Assembly (NCBI RefSeq): GCF_900631955.1
Contig: NZ_UZWD01000031.1
Location: 1 to 64,000, forward strand
Source: Devosia equisanguinis
Lineage (GTDB): Bacteria; Pseudomonadota; Alphaproteobacteria; Rhizobiales; Devosiaceae
Length of the DNA: 64,000 nucleotides
Direction of reading: 5' to 3'
Part shown: positions 55,364 to 63,493 of the stretch, piece after piece
Layout of the letters: every line of letters starts with the position of its first letter
Numbering within the stretch: position 1 is the first letter of the stretch
The notes under the pieces: model-generated
Told to the model about the DNA's origin: nothing
The model's database searches: none
What the model saw: the letters and a program-made list of their open reading frames with translations, nothing else
Made by a program: the position numbers and the translations under genes

Positions 55364-56209
55364 GTGAAGCTTGACGTTGTAAGCCAGTTTTCCCGCGGGG
55401 CCGTTCGGCTCGCTGCCATGGCGGTCGTGGCCTCGTTTCTCGCAGCCTGTTCGGGCATGAACCTGTTTGGCCCGCCCAAGGTCAAGGAAGAGCCGATCAT
55501 TCCCGCGGCCGCGCTGTATCAGGGCGCGTTGGACGATATGGATCGCCAGTACTACCAGACCGCCATCAAGAAGCTCGAGCAGCTCGAACGTCAGCATCCG
55601 CGCGATCCGCTGACCGAGAAGGGCAAGCTGATGCAGGTCTATGCGAATTATCGCACGGGCAAGTTCGAGCCCGCCATTCTGGCCGCCGACCGCTATCTGG
55701 CGCTTTATCCCAATGGCAAGGATGTGCCTTACGTCCTCTGGCTCAAGGGCACGTCCTATTTCGCGCAGATCAAGGACATCACCCGCGACCAGCAGTTGTC
55801 GCGTGACGCCATCGACACCTATACGCTGCTGATCAACAACTATCCCAAGTCCGAGCATGCCAAGGACGCCAAGGACAAGCTCCTCGTCGCCTATGACCAG
55901 CTTGCCGGCAAGGAAATGTCGGTCGGCCGCTACTATCTCGGCAATGGTCAGTACACCGCCGCCATCAACCGCTTCCGCGAAGTGGTCGAGAAGTGGCAGA
56001 CCTCGACGCATATCGAGGAAGCCCTCTACCGCCTGACCGAAGGCTACCTGCTGCTCGGCCTCACCAACGAAGCCATGTCCGCCGCCGCCGTGCTCGGTCA
56101 CAACTACCCGTCCAGCGACTGGTACAAGCGGGCTTTCGAACTGCTCGGCAAGCAGGGCCTGGCGCCGAACCTCAATTCGGGCAGCTGGCTGGCAGCCCAT
56201 CGCAGCTAA
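55364..56209 (+). CDS. bamD: outer membrane assembly lipoprotein BamD
   Basis: Essential BAM-complex lipoprotein of 281 residues. Signal peptide with lipobox LAAC-S near residue 29. TPR repeats cover the rest (ALYQGALDDMDRQYYQTAIKKLEQLERQHP, GKFEPAILAADRYLALYP, YRLTEGYLLLGLTNEAM). GTG 55364 has AGGAACGGGG upstream. It ends the dcw-linked block at a strong terminator; recN, often next in alphaproteobacteria, is not present. Confidence 0.95.
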   Translation: MKLDVVSQFSRGAVRLAAMAVVASFLAACSGMNLFGPPKVKEEPIIPAAALYQGALDDMDRQYYQTAIKKLEQLERQHPRDPLTEKGKLMQVYANYRTGKFEPAILAADRYLALYPNGKDVPYVLWLKGTSYFAQIKDITRDQQLSRDAIDTYTLLINNYPKSEHAKDAKDKLLVAYDQLAGKEMSVGRYYLGNGQYTAAINRFREVVEKWQTSTHIEEALYRLTEGYLLLGLTNEAMSAAAVLGHNYPSSDWYKRAFELLGKQGLAPNLNSGSWLAAHRS

Positions 56210-56230
56210 GCCTTGTGCACACGAATTTGA

Positions 56231-56256
56231 AAAGGGCCCCGATCGGGGCCCTTTTT
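56231..56256 (+). terminator. intrinsic terminator of bamD
   Basis: AAAGGGCCCC 56231-56240 pairs with 56245-56254 around GATC, ending in a T-run. Confidence 0.9.
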
Positions 56257-56369
56257 GTTTGACCGAGAGGCAAATGGTCAGCCTGGCGCGACAGGGCAAC
56301 AAGCACAGTGGTGGGTGGGAAAAAGCGTGCCAGCGCCTGGACCATTTCAACTTGAGGTGGACTTTGGGC

Positions 56370-56647
56370 GCTTTCGCTTCCCTCCCCCTTGAGGGGAGGG
56401 ATTGAGGGAGGGGGTCCATCAGTGGATCGCTAAACAACCCCCTCCCAACCTCCCCCTGAAGGAGGGGGAGGAGCCGCATCGCGTTCTGGGCAAGAGTTAG
56501 TCAAAAGAACCGGTCCGTCTCCCTCCCCCTTGCGGGGAGAGTTGGGGTGGGGGATGAGAGCCCGGTGCCAATTCGCCATCTGCGATAGCCCTGCCTTGAG
56601 GGGAGGAGGGGGCGATAGAGCTGCATCAACAAGACCGTGAAATGCTC
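56370..56647. repeat. CTCCCCC/GGGGGAG palindromes and second copy of the GCGATAGAGCTGCATCA repeat
   Basis: The non-coding stretch 56257-56646 holds a C/G-rich palindrome at 56381-56418, its inverted partner at 56434-56472, another unit at 56519-56562, and at 56595-56647 a unit whose tail GCGATAGAGCTGCATCA and GTGAAATGCT end match the first bases of the window. The last unit runs up to the stop of the Lrp-type gene. No gene is seen. Confidence 0.7.
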
Positions 56648-57111
56648 TAAAGCGGCAATTGCTGGCCGGCCTTTATGGTTTCCATCGGCACGTCGGTCTT
56701 GACCGACTGCACGGAGGGGATGCGCATGAGATGGTCGGACTGGAAGCGCCAATAGGCATGCAGATCCGTCGTGACCACGCGCATGATCGCATCGCACTCC
56801 CCCGTGGTGAGATAGCACTCGGCCACTTCGGGGTATTTGCGCACTGTCTCGGCAAAAAGGTTGGTGGTCTCGGCATCCTGGGTCTTGAACCAGATGCGAG
56901 CAAAGACCGTGAGGCCCAGGCCCAGTTTCGGCCCGTTTAGCACGGCGACATAGCCGTCGATGACACCCTTTTCCTCGAGCAGTTTCACCCGCCTGAGGCA
57001 AGGCGAGGGCGACAATCCCACTGCATTGGCCAATTCCACATTGGACATGCGGCCATTGCGCTGCAACTCGCGCAGGATACGGCGATCGATGGCATCGAGA
57101 ATTTCTGACAC
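56647..57111 (-). CDS. Lrp/AsnC-family transcriptional regulator
   Basis: A 154-residue leucine-responsive-type regulator. HTH at residues ~5-60 ([41 protein letters not shown]). RAM ligand domain from ~68 ([38 protein letters not shown]). GTG 57111 is chosen for GGAG nine bases before; GTG 57129 also opens the frame. It is divergent from argG (start 57240), so it may control argG or itself. Confidence 0.9.
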   Translation of the reverse strand: MSEILDAIDRRILRELQRNGRMSNVELANAVGLSPSPCLRRVKLLEEKGVIDGYVAVLNGPKLGLGLTVFARIWFKTQDAETTNLFAETVRKYPEVAECYLTTGECDAIMRVVTTDLHAYWRFQSDHLMRIPSVQSVKTDVPMETIKAGQQLPL

Positions 57112-57239
57112 GAAATGTGCTCCATCCACCTAGAGTTGGCAGATCATGCCAAACTTTGCGCCATGCTTGCGATATTGGCAAGTTTATTGCGATAGAACTG
57201 AATTATCCTGTCATCATCATTTTTCGCGGGGACCAACCA

Positions 57240-58463
57240 ATGGCGAACGAAATCAAGAAGGTTGTGCTGGCCTATTCCGGGGGCCTGGACACCTCCATCA
57301 TCCTCAAATGGCTCAAGGAAACCTATGACTGCGAGGTGGTGACCTTTACCGCCGATCTCGGCCAGGGCGAAGAGCTGGAGCCGGCGCGTAAGAAGGCCGA
57401 GCTGTTCGGCATCAAGGACATCTATATCGAAGACCTGCGCGAAGAATTTGTGCGCGACTTCGTCTTCCCGATGTTCCGTGCCAATACCGTTTATGAAGGC
57501 CAGTATCTGCTCGGCACCTCAATCGCCCGCCCGCTGATCGCCAAGCGGTTGGTCGAAATCGCCCATGAAACCGGCGCCGACGCCATTTCCCATGGCGCTA
57601 CCGGCAAGGGCAATGATCAGGTGCGCTTCGAATTGACCGCCAATGCGCTCGACCCCGCCATCAAGGTCATCGCGCCGTGGCGCGAATGGGACCTGCGCTC
57701 GCGCACGGCACTCCTCGCCTATGCCGAAGCCAACCAAATCCCGATTGCCAAGGACAAGCGCGGCGAGGCTCCGTTCTCGGTCGACGCCAATCTGCTGCAT
57801 ACCTCGTCCGAAGGCATGGTGCTGGAAGACCCTGCCGTGCCCTATCCCGACTATGTGCCGCAGCGCACCGTCGACCCGGAAAAGGCCCCCAACGAGCCTG
57901 AGATCATCACCATCGGCTATGAAAGGGGCGACCCGGTCTCGGTCAATGGCGAACGCCTGTCTCCCGCAGCCCTGCTCACCAAGCTCAACGAATTGGGCGG
58001 CAAGCATGGCGTCGGCCGGCTCGATCTCGTGGAAAACCGCTTTGTCGGCATGAAGTCGCGCGGCCTTTATGAAACACCGGGCGGCACCATCATGCTGGTG
58101 GCGCATCGCGGTATCGAATCGATCACCCTGGACCGTGGCGAAGCTCACCTCAAGGACGAGCTGATGCCCAAATATGCCGAGCTGATCTATAACGGCTTCT
58201 GGTATGCGCCCGAGCGCGAAATGCTGCAGGCGCTGATCGACAAGAGCCAGGAATATGTCACTGGCGAAGTCACGGTGAAGCTCTACAAGGGCTCCGCCTC
58301 GGTTATCGCCCGCACCTCGCCCTATAGCCTATACTCGATGGATCTGGTGACCTTCGAGGAAGGCGCCGTGGCCTATGACCATAAGGACGCCGCCGGCTTC
58401 ATCCGCCTCAACGGCCTGCGCCTCAAGACCTATGCCGCGCGCAACAAGAAGGCTCAAGGCTAG
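57240..58463 (+). CDS. argG: argininosuccinate synthase
   Basis: ATP-dependent ligase of citrulline and aspartate in arginine synthesis, 407 residues, the usual length. PP-loop [69 protein letters not shown] and [20 protein letters not shown] 57240 matches the conserved [15 protein letters not shown] start, with GGGGA upstream. Shares a 128-bp divergent region with the Lrp-type gene. Confidence 0.97.
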   Translation: MANEIKKVVLAYSGGLDTSIILKWLKETYDCEVVTFTADLGQGEELEPARKKAELFGIKDIYIEDLREEFVRDFVFPMFRANTVYEGQYLLGTSIARPLIAKRLVEIAHETGADAISHGATGKGNDQVRFELTANALDPAIKVIAPWREWDLRSRTALLAYAEANQIPIAKDKRGEAPFSVDANLLHTSSEGMVLEDPAVPYPDYVPQRTVDPEKAPNEPEIITIGYERGDPVSVNGERLSPAALLTKLNELGGKHGVGRLDLVENRFVGMKSRGLYETPGGTIMLVAHRGIESITLDRGEAHLKDELMPKYAELIYNGFWYAPEREMLQALIDKSQEYVTGEVTVKLYKGSASVIARTSPYSLYSMDLVTFEEGAVAYDHKDAAGFIRLNGLRLKTYAARNKKAQG

Positions 58464-58557
58464 ACCGGACTTCGGGGGCCTGGAGCGTTCAGAGCCCCCA
58501 ATCCCGCCCTTTTGAGGAGGCCGCGAATTGGCGCTGCCAGTTGGCACGCGGCTTCCC

Positions 58558-58795
58558 ACCCACCAGACCGCCCTCGGGCTTGACCCGAGGAGCTACACTT
58601 AGCGGCCCCGCAGTGGCGTATAGTGCCCACGGGTATTCGCCCGAGGGTGACGGCTGGTGGGTTGGGGGAACCATGAGGGGCTGCCCGCAAGTAGCGCTCG
58701 ATGAGGGGGAGATTTGGGCTTCGCCTCGACGTCGAAAGCGCCCTGGGGGCCTGGGCTCTCACCCCCACCCCAGCCCGCAGGGGGGATGGGCCAGC
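58558..58795. repeat. extragenic palindromes of both families
   Basis: The non-coding 58464-58814 holds an inverted CCTCGGG/CCCGAGG pair: GCCCTCGGG..CCCGAGG at 58570-58590 and CCCACGGG..CCCGAGGGTGAC at 58625-58651, flanked by CCCACC and GGTGGG. A degenerate C/G-rich unit lies at 58757-58793. No gene is seen. Confidence 0.65.
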
Positions 58796-58814
58796 CAGCG
58801 GCAAAACAAAAAAA

Positions 58815-59198
58815 TCAGCCGACGACGATGAGGTCTGGGTCGAGGACGCGCAGGACCTGGGCGAGGTCCTGGCCGCGCTTGAGGATGCGGCCCTGTTGAT
58901 TGGTGACCATGTACTGGCCCTGCTTGGCGCGCAGTTTGGGGTTTTTCTCGATGACGAAGAGCGGGCGCTCGGAAACGCGGGCATAGATGGAGAACAGCGC
59001 CCGGTCGCGCAGGAAGTCCATGGCATAGTCGCGCCATTCGCCGGCCCCAACCTTGCGGCCATAGACCGACAGGATCTGCATCAGTTCGCGGCGATCAAAG
59101 GCCACGACTGGTTGCACGGGTCGCTGGGCCTGGCCTTGCGGTTCACCCACATGCACCAGAGCCAGCCGGTTCTGCGCTTCGTCGGACGGACCCTGCAC
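58815..59198 (-). CDS. DUF2794 family protein
   Basis: A 127-residue protein of the alphaproteobacterial DUF2794 family. The characteristic body is FDRRELMQILSVYGRKVGAGEWRDYA (two stretches), then ERPLFVIEKNPKLRAKQGQYM and ILKRGQDLAQVLRVLDP. Function not established; no membrane segment. A GTG start fits the open frame; the true start could be a few codons further in. It faces the candidate sRNA downstream on the other strand. Confidence 0.85.
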   Translation of the reverse strand: MQGPSDEAQNRLALVHVGEPQGQAQRPVQPVVAFDRRELMQILSVYGRKVGAGEWRDYAMDFLRDRALFSIYARVSERPLFVIEKNPKLRAKQGQYMVTNQQGRILKRGQDLAQVLRVLDPDLIVVG

Positions 59199-59341
59199 GC
59201 GGCCCTCAGCCTCTTGTCACTTCGCCGTCATGATTGCCCCATTCGCCGGGGAAGGCAAGCGCCGCAAATACCCCATTTCGGCCATGATTAGTCCTTTCTG
59301 ACGCCCCATTGCGCTGTCAGCTTACAACCATTGCCTCCAGT
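59199..59341. other. intergenic region before the candidate sRNA
   Basis: No gene is seen. It should contain the promoters of the DUF2794 gene (minus) and of the RNA or kinase gene (plus). No clear operator was recognised. Confidence 0.4.
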
Positions 59342-59458
59342 GGCTGGCAGGGGTGCTGACCGAGCCCCCAAACTGAGACGCGCTCCTGCCAGCCGCCCCT
59401 GAATAGAATTGACCTGTCAGTCATGCCCGTTCCTGCCCCCAGGAGCGGGCTTCTTTTT
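59342..59458 (+). ncRNA. candidate small RNA with intrinsic terminator
   Basis: GGCTGGCAGG 59342-59351 pairs perfectly with 59385-59394 and encloses a GGGG/CCCC stem. An unpaired stretch follows, then the terminator at 59425-59458. No CDS precedes the terminator on this strand, so it either ends a small RNA or is an attenuating leader of the kinase gene starting at 59537. The family is not recognised. Confidence 0.35.
59425..59458 (+). terminator. intrinsic terminator without an upstream CDS
   Basis: GCCCGTTCCT 59425-59434 pairs with 59441-59450 (one wobble) and is followed by TTCTTTTT. Confidence 0.8.
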
Positions 59459-59536
59459 GTCTGGTTCTGCGGCGGGCATGGATTGACGGCGGCGGAAAAA
59501 ACGGTGCCCATGCGCGCAACAGGCAGAGGAGCGCAC

Positions 59537-60160
59537 ATGACCGGCCGGATCGTTATTCTCAATGGCGCGCCGCGTGCCGGAAAATCCAGCCTCGCTGAGG
59601 CCATCCGAACCCGCGTGTCCGGCCGCTGGCTCATCTGGGGTGTCGATGCCTTCAACGCCACCCTGCCCCCTGAGCTTCTACCCGGTATCGGCCTCAGGCC
59701 CGGCGGCGAGCGGCCCGATCTCGAGGCCAACCTGCCTGAACTGTTCGGCCGCTATCTCGGGGTTCTGACCGGCATGGCGACCTCGGGGCTCGACGTGGTA
59801 GCAGATCTGGGCCTCCACACCGACTATGCCACCGGGTTCGACCCGCTGCCGATGCTGGCGGAGGCGCTGGCCGGCTTTGCGGTCTATTTCATCGGCATCG
59901 ACTGCGATCTCGACACCATCATGGCGCGGCGCAATGCCGATACCCAGGACGGGCTTTATGCAGCGGGCCCGGGCGTACCGGCGCCGGTGGCGCGCTGGCA
60001 GCAGGCGGTGCATGACAGCAAAAGCTATGATTTGCGGCTCGACATGGGTAAACTGACCGCAGAACAGGGCGCCAACCATGTGCAAGCCCTGCTGATGTCG
60101 CCGCCCACCACGACAATTCTTGGACTTTCGAGCATAGACGCCCGGTCAGGGCAGTTGTAA
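59537..60160 (+). CDS. chloramphenicol phosphotransferase-like kinase
   Basis: A 207-residue P-loop kinase-like protein. Walker A is ILNGAPRAGKSSLAEA. The downstream WGVDAFNATLPPELLPG and VYFIGIDCDLDTIMARRN, with a late YDLRLDMG, follow the CPT family, whose founding member phosphorylates chloramphenicol. Most relatives have unknown substrates, so resistance should not be inferred. ATG 59537 has GAGGAG 6 bases upstream. Confidence 0.75.
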   Translation: MTGRIVILNGAPRAGKSSLAEAIRTRVSGRWLIWGVDAFNATLPPELLPGIGLRPGGERPDLEANLPELFGRYLGVLTGMATSGLDVVADLGLHTDYATGFDPLPMLAEALAGFAVYFIGIDCDLDTIMARRNADTQDGLYAAGPGVPAPVARWQQAVHDSKSYDLRLDMGKLTAEQGANHVQALLMSPPTTTILGLSSIDARSGQL

Positions 60161-60178
60161 CGGCTTTTCCGGGCCCGT

Positions 60179-60193
60179 TTAATTCGCCGTTAA
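60179..60193. promoter_or_regulatory. perfect TTAA-N7-TTAA box (CtrA-like) upstream of the GGDEF-EAL gene
   Basis: TTAA-TTCGCCG-TTAA lies 59 bp before ATG 60253. Same core as the CtrA site; the following base is G. Confidence 0.5.
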
Positions 60194-60252
60194 GTGGCGA
60201 GGACTAGCCTGCCGGCCAGCGTCGGATCGTGGCTTTGGACTGTGGGGGGCCA

Positions 60253-62379
60253 ATGGGCTCGAAGGATACCGGCAATGTTGCGGATGTCGCCGAGACCTTG
60301 TTGCTCGATGCGGCACTCGAAAGCATTCCCTATGGCTTTTGCGTATGGTCGCCGCAGTTCCGCCTGCAGATGTGGAACAAGCACTATCGCGATTTCTATG
60401 GCTTTTCCGAAGACGCCATCCACAAGGGCATGACGCTTGAGGATATCGTGCATCTTTCGGTGCGGCTGGGCAACCATGCCGGACAGAGCCCCGATGCCTT
60501 CTACGAGGCCTATACAGCAGAACTCCTCGCCAATCGCAGCGGCTCGCGTCACAAGAGCCAGGAAATGGTATCAGGCGGTCGCATCATCGAAACCGCTCAT
60601 GTCTATTCCGAGCGGCTGGGCTGGGTGGTAACCCACGAGGACATTACCGACGAAATCGCCCGCTCGGAGAGCCAGCAGAAGCGCAAGCTGGAGCTGGAAC
60701 GGCAGAATATCCGGCTCGATGCGGCCGTGAACAATATCTCTATTGGCCTGTGCATGATGGACGCGCGCGGCCGACTGGTGATCTGCAACGAGCCCTATGC
60801 CCGCATCTACAACCTGCCGGTCAGCTATCTCAAGCCCGGCACGCAGCTCGAGGATATCCTCGGGCACCTGTTCGACATGGGCATGAGCGCCGGCGGCACG
60901 CGCGAGGACTATATCGCCTGGCGCCGTGACGTCATCGCCCGGCGCGAATATGGCAAGAATATCCATGAGCTCAACGGCCGCACCATTCTGATGCAGCACC
61001 ATCCGATGAAGGATGGCGGTTGGGTTTCGACCCATGAGGACATTACCGAACAGCGCCAGGCCGAAGCCCGCATCCAGCATCTAGCGCGGCACGATGCCCT
61101 GACCGACCTGCCCAACCGCATCGAATTCCTCGAGCAGATGGCCAAGACCGAGGCGGCCTTCCAGCGCGGGGAAATGGCAGCGGTGCTCTATATCGACCTC
61201 GACCATTTCAAGGCGGTCAACGACACGCTGGGCCATGCGGTGGGCGACGAGGTGATCAAGCAGGCGGCAGTGCGCCTCTGGGGCACCACGCGCGAAACCG
61301 ACCTCCTGGCGCGGCTAGGCGGCGACGAATTCGCCATGCTGCTGCGCCCGATCGACAGCATTGACGCAGCGGCAAGGGTCGCCGACCGCATCGTCCGGGC
61401 CATGCGCAGCCCGATGAACATCGCTGGCCAGCAGATCGAGATCGGCGCCAGCGTCGGCATCGCGGTGGGCCCGGGAGACGGCATCACCACCGATCAATTG
61501 GTCAAGAACGCCGATCTGGCGCTCTACAAGGCCAAGTCCGAAGGCCGCTCGACCTATCATTTCTTCGAAACCGGCATGGATGCCGAGCTGCAGCAGCGCC
61601 GCTCCATCGAGGCCGGGCTGCGCCTCGCTTTGCAGCGCCAGGAATTGCGGCTGATGTTCCAGCCGTTGCTCGGCCTGCATGAAAACCGGGTGACCTGCGT
61701 CGAGGCCCTGCTGCGCTGGGACCATGACGATCGCACCATCTCGCCCGTGGAGTTCATCCCGGTGGCTGAGGAAACCGGGCTGATCGTATCGATCGGGGAA
61801 TGGGTGCTGCACGAAGCATGCAAGGCTGCTGCCAGCTGGCCGGGCGATGTGCGCGTCGCCATCAATCTTTCGCCAGTGCAGTTCCGGAACAAGGATCTGG
61901 TTGGTCAGGTGCGCGCCGCACTGGCCGAAGCCAAGCTCGATCCCACCCGGCTCGAGCTCGAGATCACCGAGAGCCTGCTCCTGACCGACAATGAGAGCAC
62001 TATCAAGGCGCTGCACGAATTACGAGCGATGGGCGTGCGCATTTCCATGGACGATTTCGGGACCGGTTATTCCTCGCTGTCCTACCTGCGCAGCTTCCCT
62101 TTCGACAAGATCAAGATCGACCGCTCCTTCATGCGCGACCTGACCACGCGGCACGACAGCCAGGCCATTATTCGCGCCGTCATCGGGCTGGGACAATCGC
62201 TGGGCATGTCGACCACCGCCGAGGGGGTGGAAACCGAAGAGCAGTTGGCAATGGTGCGCGAACAGGGCGTTTCCGAAGTGCAGGGCTTCCTGTTCTCCCC
62301 GCCGCTGCAACCGGCTTCGCTCACCAACCTCCTGCACTCGGAAGCCAGCAAGGCTCTGGCCAGCAAGAAGGCCTCCTGA
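60253..62379 (+). CDS. PAS-PAS-GGDEF-EAL c-di-GMP protein
   Basis: Soluble c-di-GMP turnover protein of 708 residues. Two PAS domains (residues ~20-135 and ~155-275, each ending in THEDIT) feed a GGDEF domain with intact RLGGDEFAM, metal site DLDHFKAVND and an inhibitory-site RETD five residues before GGDEF. The EAL domain has VEALLRWDH, NLSPVQF, ITESLLL, DDFGTGYSSLSYL and AEGVET, so both activities could work. ATG 60253 follows GGGGGG; a GTG 60229 is in frame but poorly placed. The promoter carries a CtrA-like box, hinting at cell-cycle timing. Confidence 0.92.
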   Translation: MGSKDTGNVADVAETLLLDAALESIPYGFCVWSPQFRLQMWNKHYRDFYGFSEDAIHKGMTLEDIVHLSVRLGNHAGQSPDAFYEAYTAELLANRSGSRHKSQEMVSGGRIIETAHVYSERLGWVVTHEDITDEIARSESQQKRKLELERQNIRLDAAVNNISIGLCMMDARGRLVICNEPYARIYNLPVSYLKPGTQLEDILGHLFDMGMSAGGTREDYIAWRRDVIARREYGKNIHELNGRTILMQHHPMKDGGWVSTHEDITEQRQAEARIQHLARHDALTDLPNRIEFLEQMAKTEAAFQRGEMAAVLYIDLDHFKAVNDTLGHAVGDEVIKQAAVRLWGTTRETDLLARLGGDEFAMLLRPIDSIDAAARVADRIVRAMRSPMNIAGQQIEIGASVGIAVGPGDGITTDQLVKNADLALYKAKSEGRSTYHFFETGMDAELQQRRSIEAGLRLALQRQELRLMFQPLLGLHENRVTCVEALLRWDHDDRTISPVEFIPVAEETGLIVSIGEWVLHEACKAAASWPGDVRVAINLSPVQFRNKDLVGQVRAALAEAKLDPTRLELEITESLLLTDNESTIKALHELRAMGVRISMDDFGTGYSSLSYLRSFPFDKIKIDRSFMRDLTTRHDSQAIIRAVIGLGQSLGMSTTAEGVETEEQLAMVREQGVSEVQGFLFSPPLQPASLTNLLHSEASKALASKKAS

Positions 62380-62385
62380 TCCGGC

Positions 62386-63021
62386 ATGGTCTCGCGCCCT
62401 CTTGCGCAGCTGCTCGCCAGCGCCCGCCGGGCCGGGGCGCGACACGATGCTGAAGACATCGTCCAGGAAGCGCTGATGGCGGCCTTTGCCGCTGGCCGGT
62501 TCGATCTCGAAGATAACAAGACGCTGTTCTGGCTGTGCGGTGTGGTGCGCAACCGCGCCCGCATGCATGTGCGGACCGCCACGCGCCGGCGAGCGCGCGA
62601 GAATGCTTGGGCGGGAGTGGCCGTCCCGCCGCAAACCGACTGCGAAACCGCGCCGCCCGCCGACATCCTCAAGGACCTGCCACCCGCCTTGCATACATTG
62701 GCGGCTTTGGTCCTGACCGGACACAATCGCCGCGAAATCGCCTATCTCCTGCGTCTTCCCGACACAGCCTTGCGCCAGCGCGTGGTAAGCCTCAGGCGAC
62801 TTCTGGCGGCCAGGGGGCTGGCGGCGCCCGAGGAAATGGTCGGGCTCAATCTCGATCTCGCCTATGGCCGCATGCGCATCGCTCTGCGCCAGGCGCTGTC
62901 CCGCCATGGCGGCATATTTGCCAGCCACGATCCCGATGGCCATATTTTTCTGGTCCGCCGCTCACAAAACCAGCCGGCGCGGCAACTGGTTGCTGCCAAT
63001 CCAATGGAGAAGAAAACATGA
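62386..63021 (+). CDS. ECF-like RNA polymerase sigma factor
   Basis: A 211-residue protein with sigma region 2 (residues ~5-70, HDAEDIVQEALMAAF and an Arg-rich stretch) and a region 4-like HTH at ~98-145 (ALHTLAALVLTGHNRREIAYLLRLPDTALRQRVVSLRRLL). Beyond it is a ~65-residue tail not usual in short ECF factors. No anti-sigma gene is adjacent. It overlaps the VOC gene by 4 bp and starts 6 bp after the GGDEF-EAL gene, so all three may be one transcript. Confidence 0.75.
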   Translation: MVSRPLAQLLASARRAGARHDAEDIVQEALMAAFAAGRFDLEDNKTLFWLCGVVRNRARMHVRTATRRRARENAWAGVAVPPQTDCETAPPADILKDLPPALHTLAALVLTGHNRREIAYLLRLPDTALRQRVVSLRRLLAARGLAAPEEMVGLNLDLAYGRMRIALRQALSRHGGIFASHDPDGHIFLVRRSQNQPARQLVAANPMEKKT

Positions 63022-63401
63022 GTTTCAAACCCAGCGCCGTCAGCATCGTCTTTTATGTCGCCGATATCGCCCGCACCGAAGCCTTCTATACCAGCACGCT
63101 GGGTATCGCGCTCGAGCGCATGGAAGGGGCTGAGCCGTTCTGGCTGCAGGGCCGGATCGGCGCCGGCCCCGACCTCATTTTCTTCCTGCAGGAGGGCCGG
63201 CGCGGCGACACGCCGGCCATTGTCTTCGAACTCGACGAGGGTGGCATCGACGACGTCGTGGCCGAGCTGGCCGGCAAGGGCGTGACCATCGTCACCCCGG
63301 TTTCCGAAGCTCCGGGCGGCTGGAGCGCCGACTTTCTGGACCCCGATGGCTTTGGCCTGGGGCTGTGGCAGTCGGGCGACCTGCCGCGTTCACTGCGCTA
63401 G
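63018..63401 (+). CDS. VOC (glyoxalase/dioxygenase superfamily) protein
   Basis: A 127-residue single VOC domain. The two beta-alpha-beta-beta-beta halves are seen (IVFYVADIARTEAFYTSTLGI and the later APGGWSADFLDPDGFGLGLW). Members bind metals and small molecules or mediate resistance and redox reactions; role here unknown. Translationally coupled to the sigma factor. Confidence 0.85.
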   Translation: MSFKPSAVSIVFYVADIARTEAFYTSTLGIALERMEGAEPFWLQGRIGAGPDLIFFLQEGRRGDTPAIVFELDEGGIDDVVAELAGKGVTIVTPVSEAPGGWSADFLDPDGFGLGLWQSGDLPRSLR

Positions 63402-63493
63402 CCGGCTGCTGGCGGGCCATGCCCGCCTGTCACAAGATTGTGCCATGCGGCGGGTAAGAGCCAGAGCGTTTCGACGTAAAGGTATGACACGAC

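Noticed and set aside
59537..60160. Chloramphenicol resistance gene
   Set aside because: Only family-level resemblance to the phosphotransferase; most relatives have other or unknown substrates, and nothing nearby suggests resistance.
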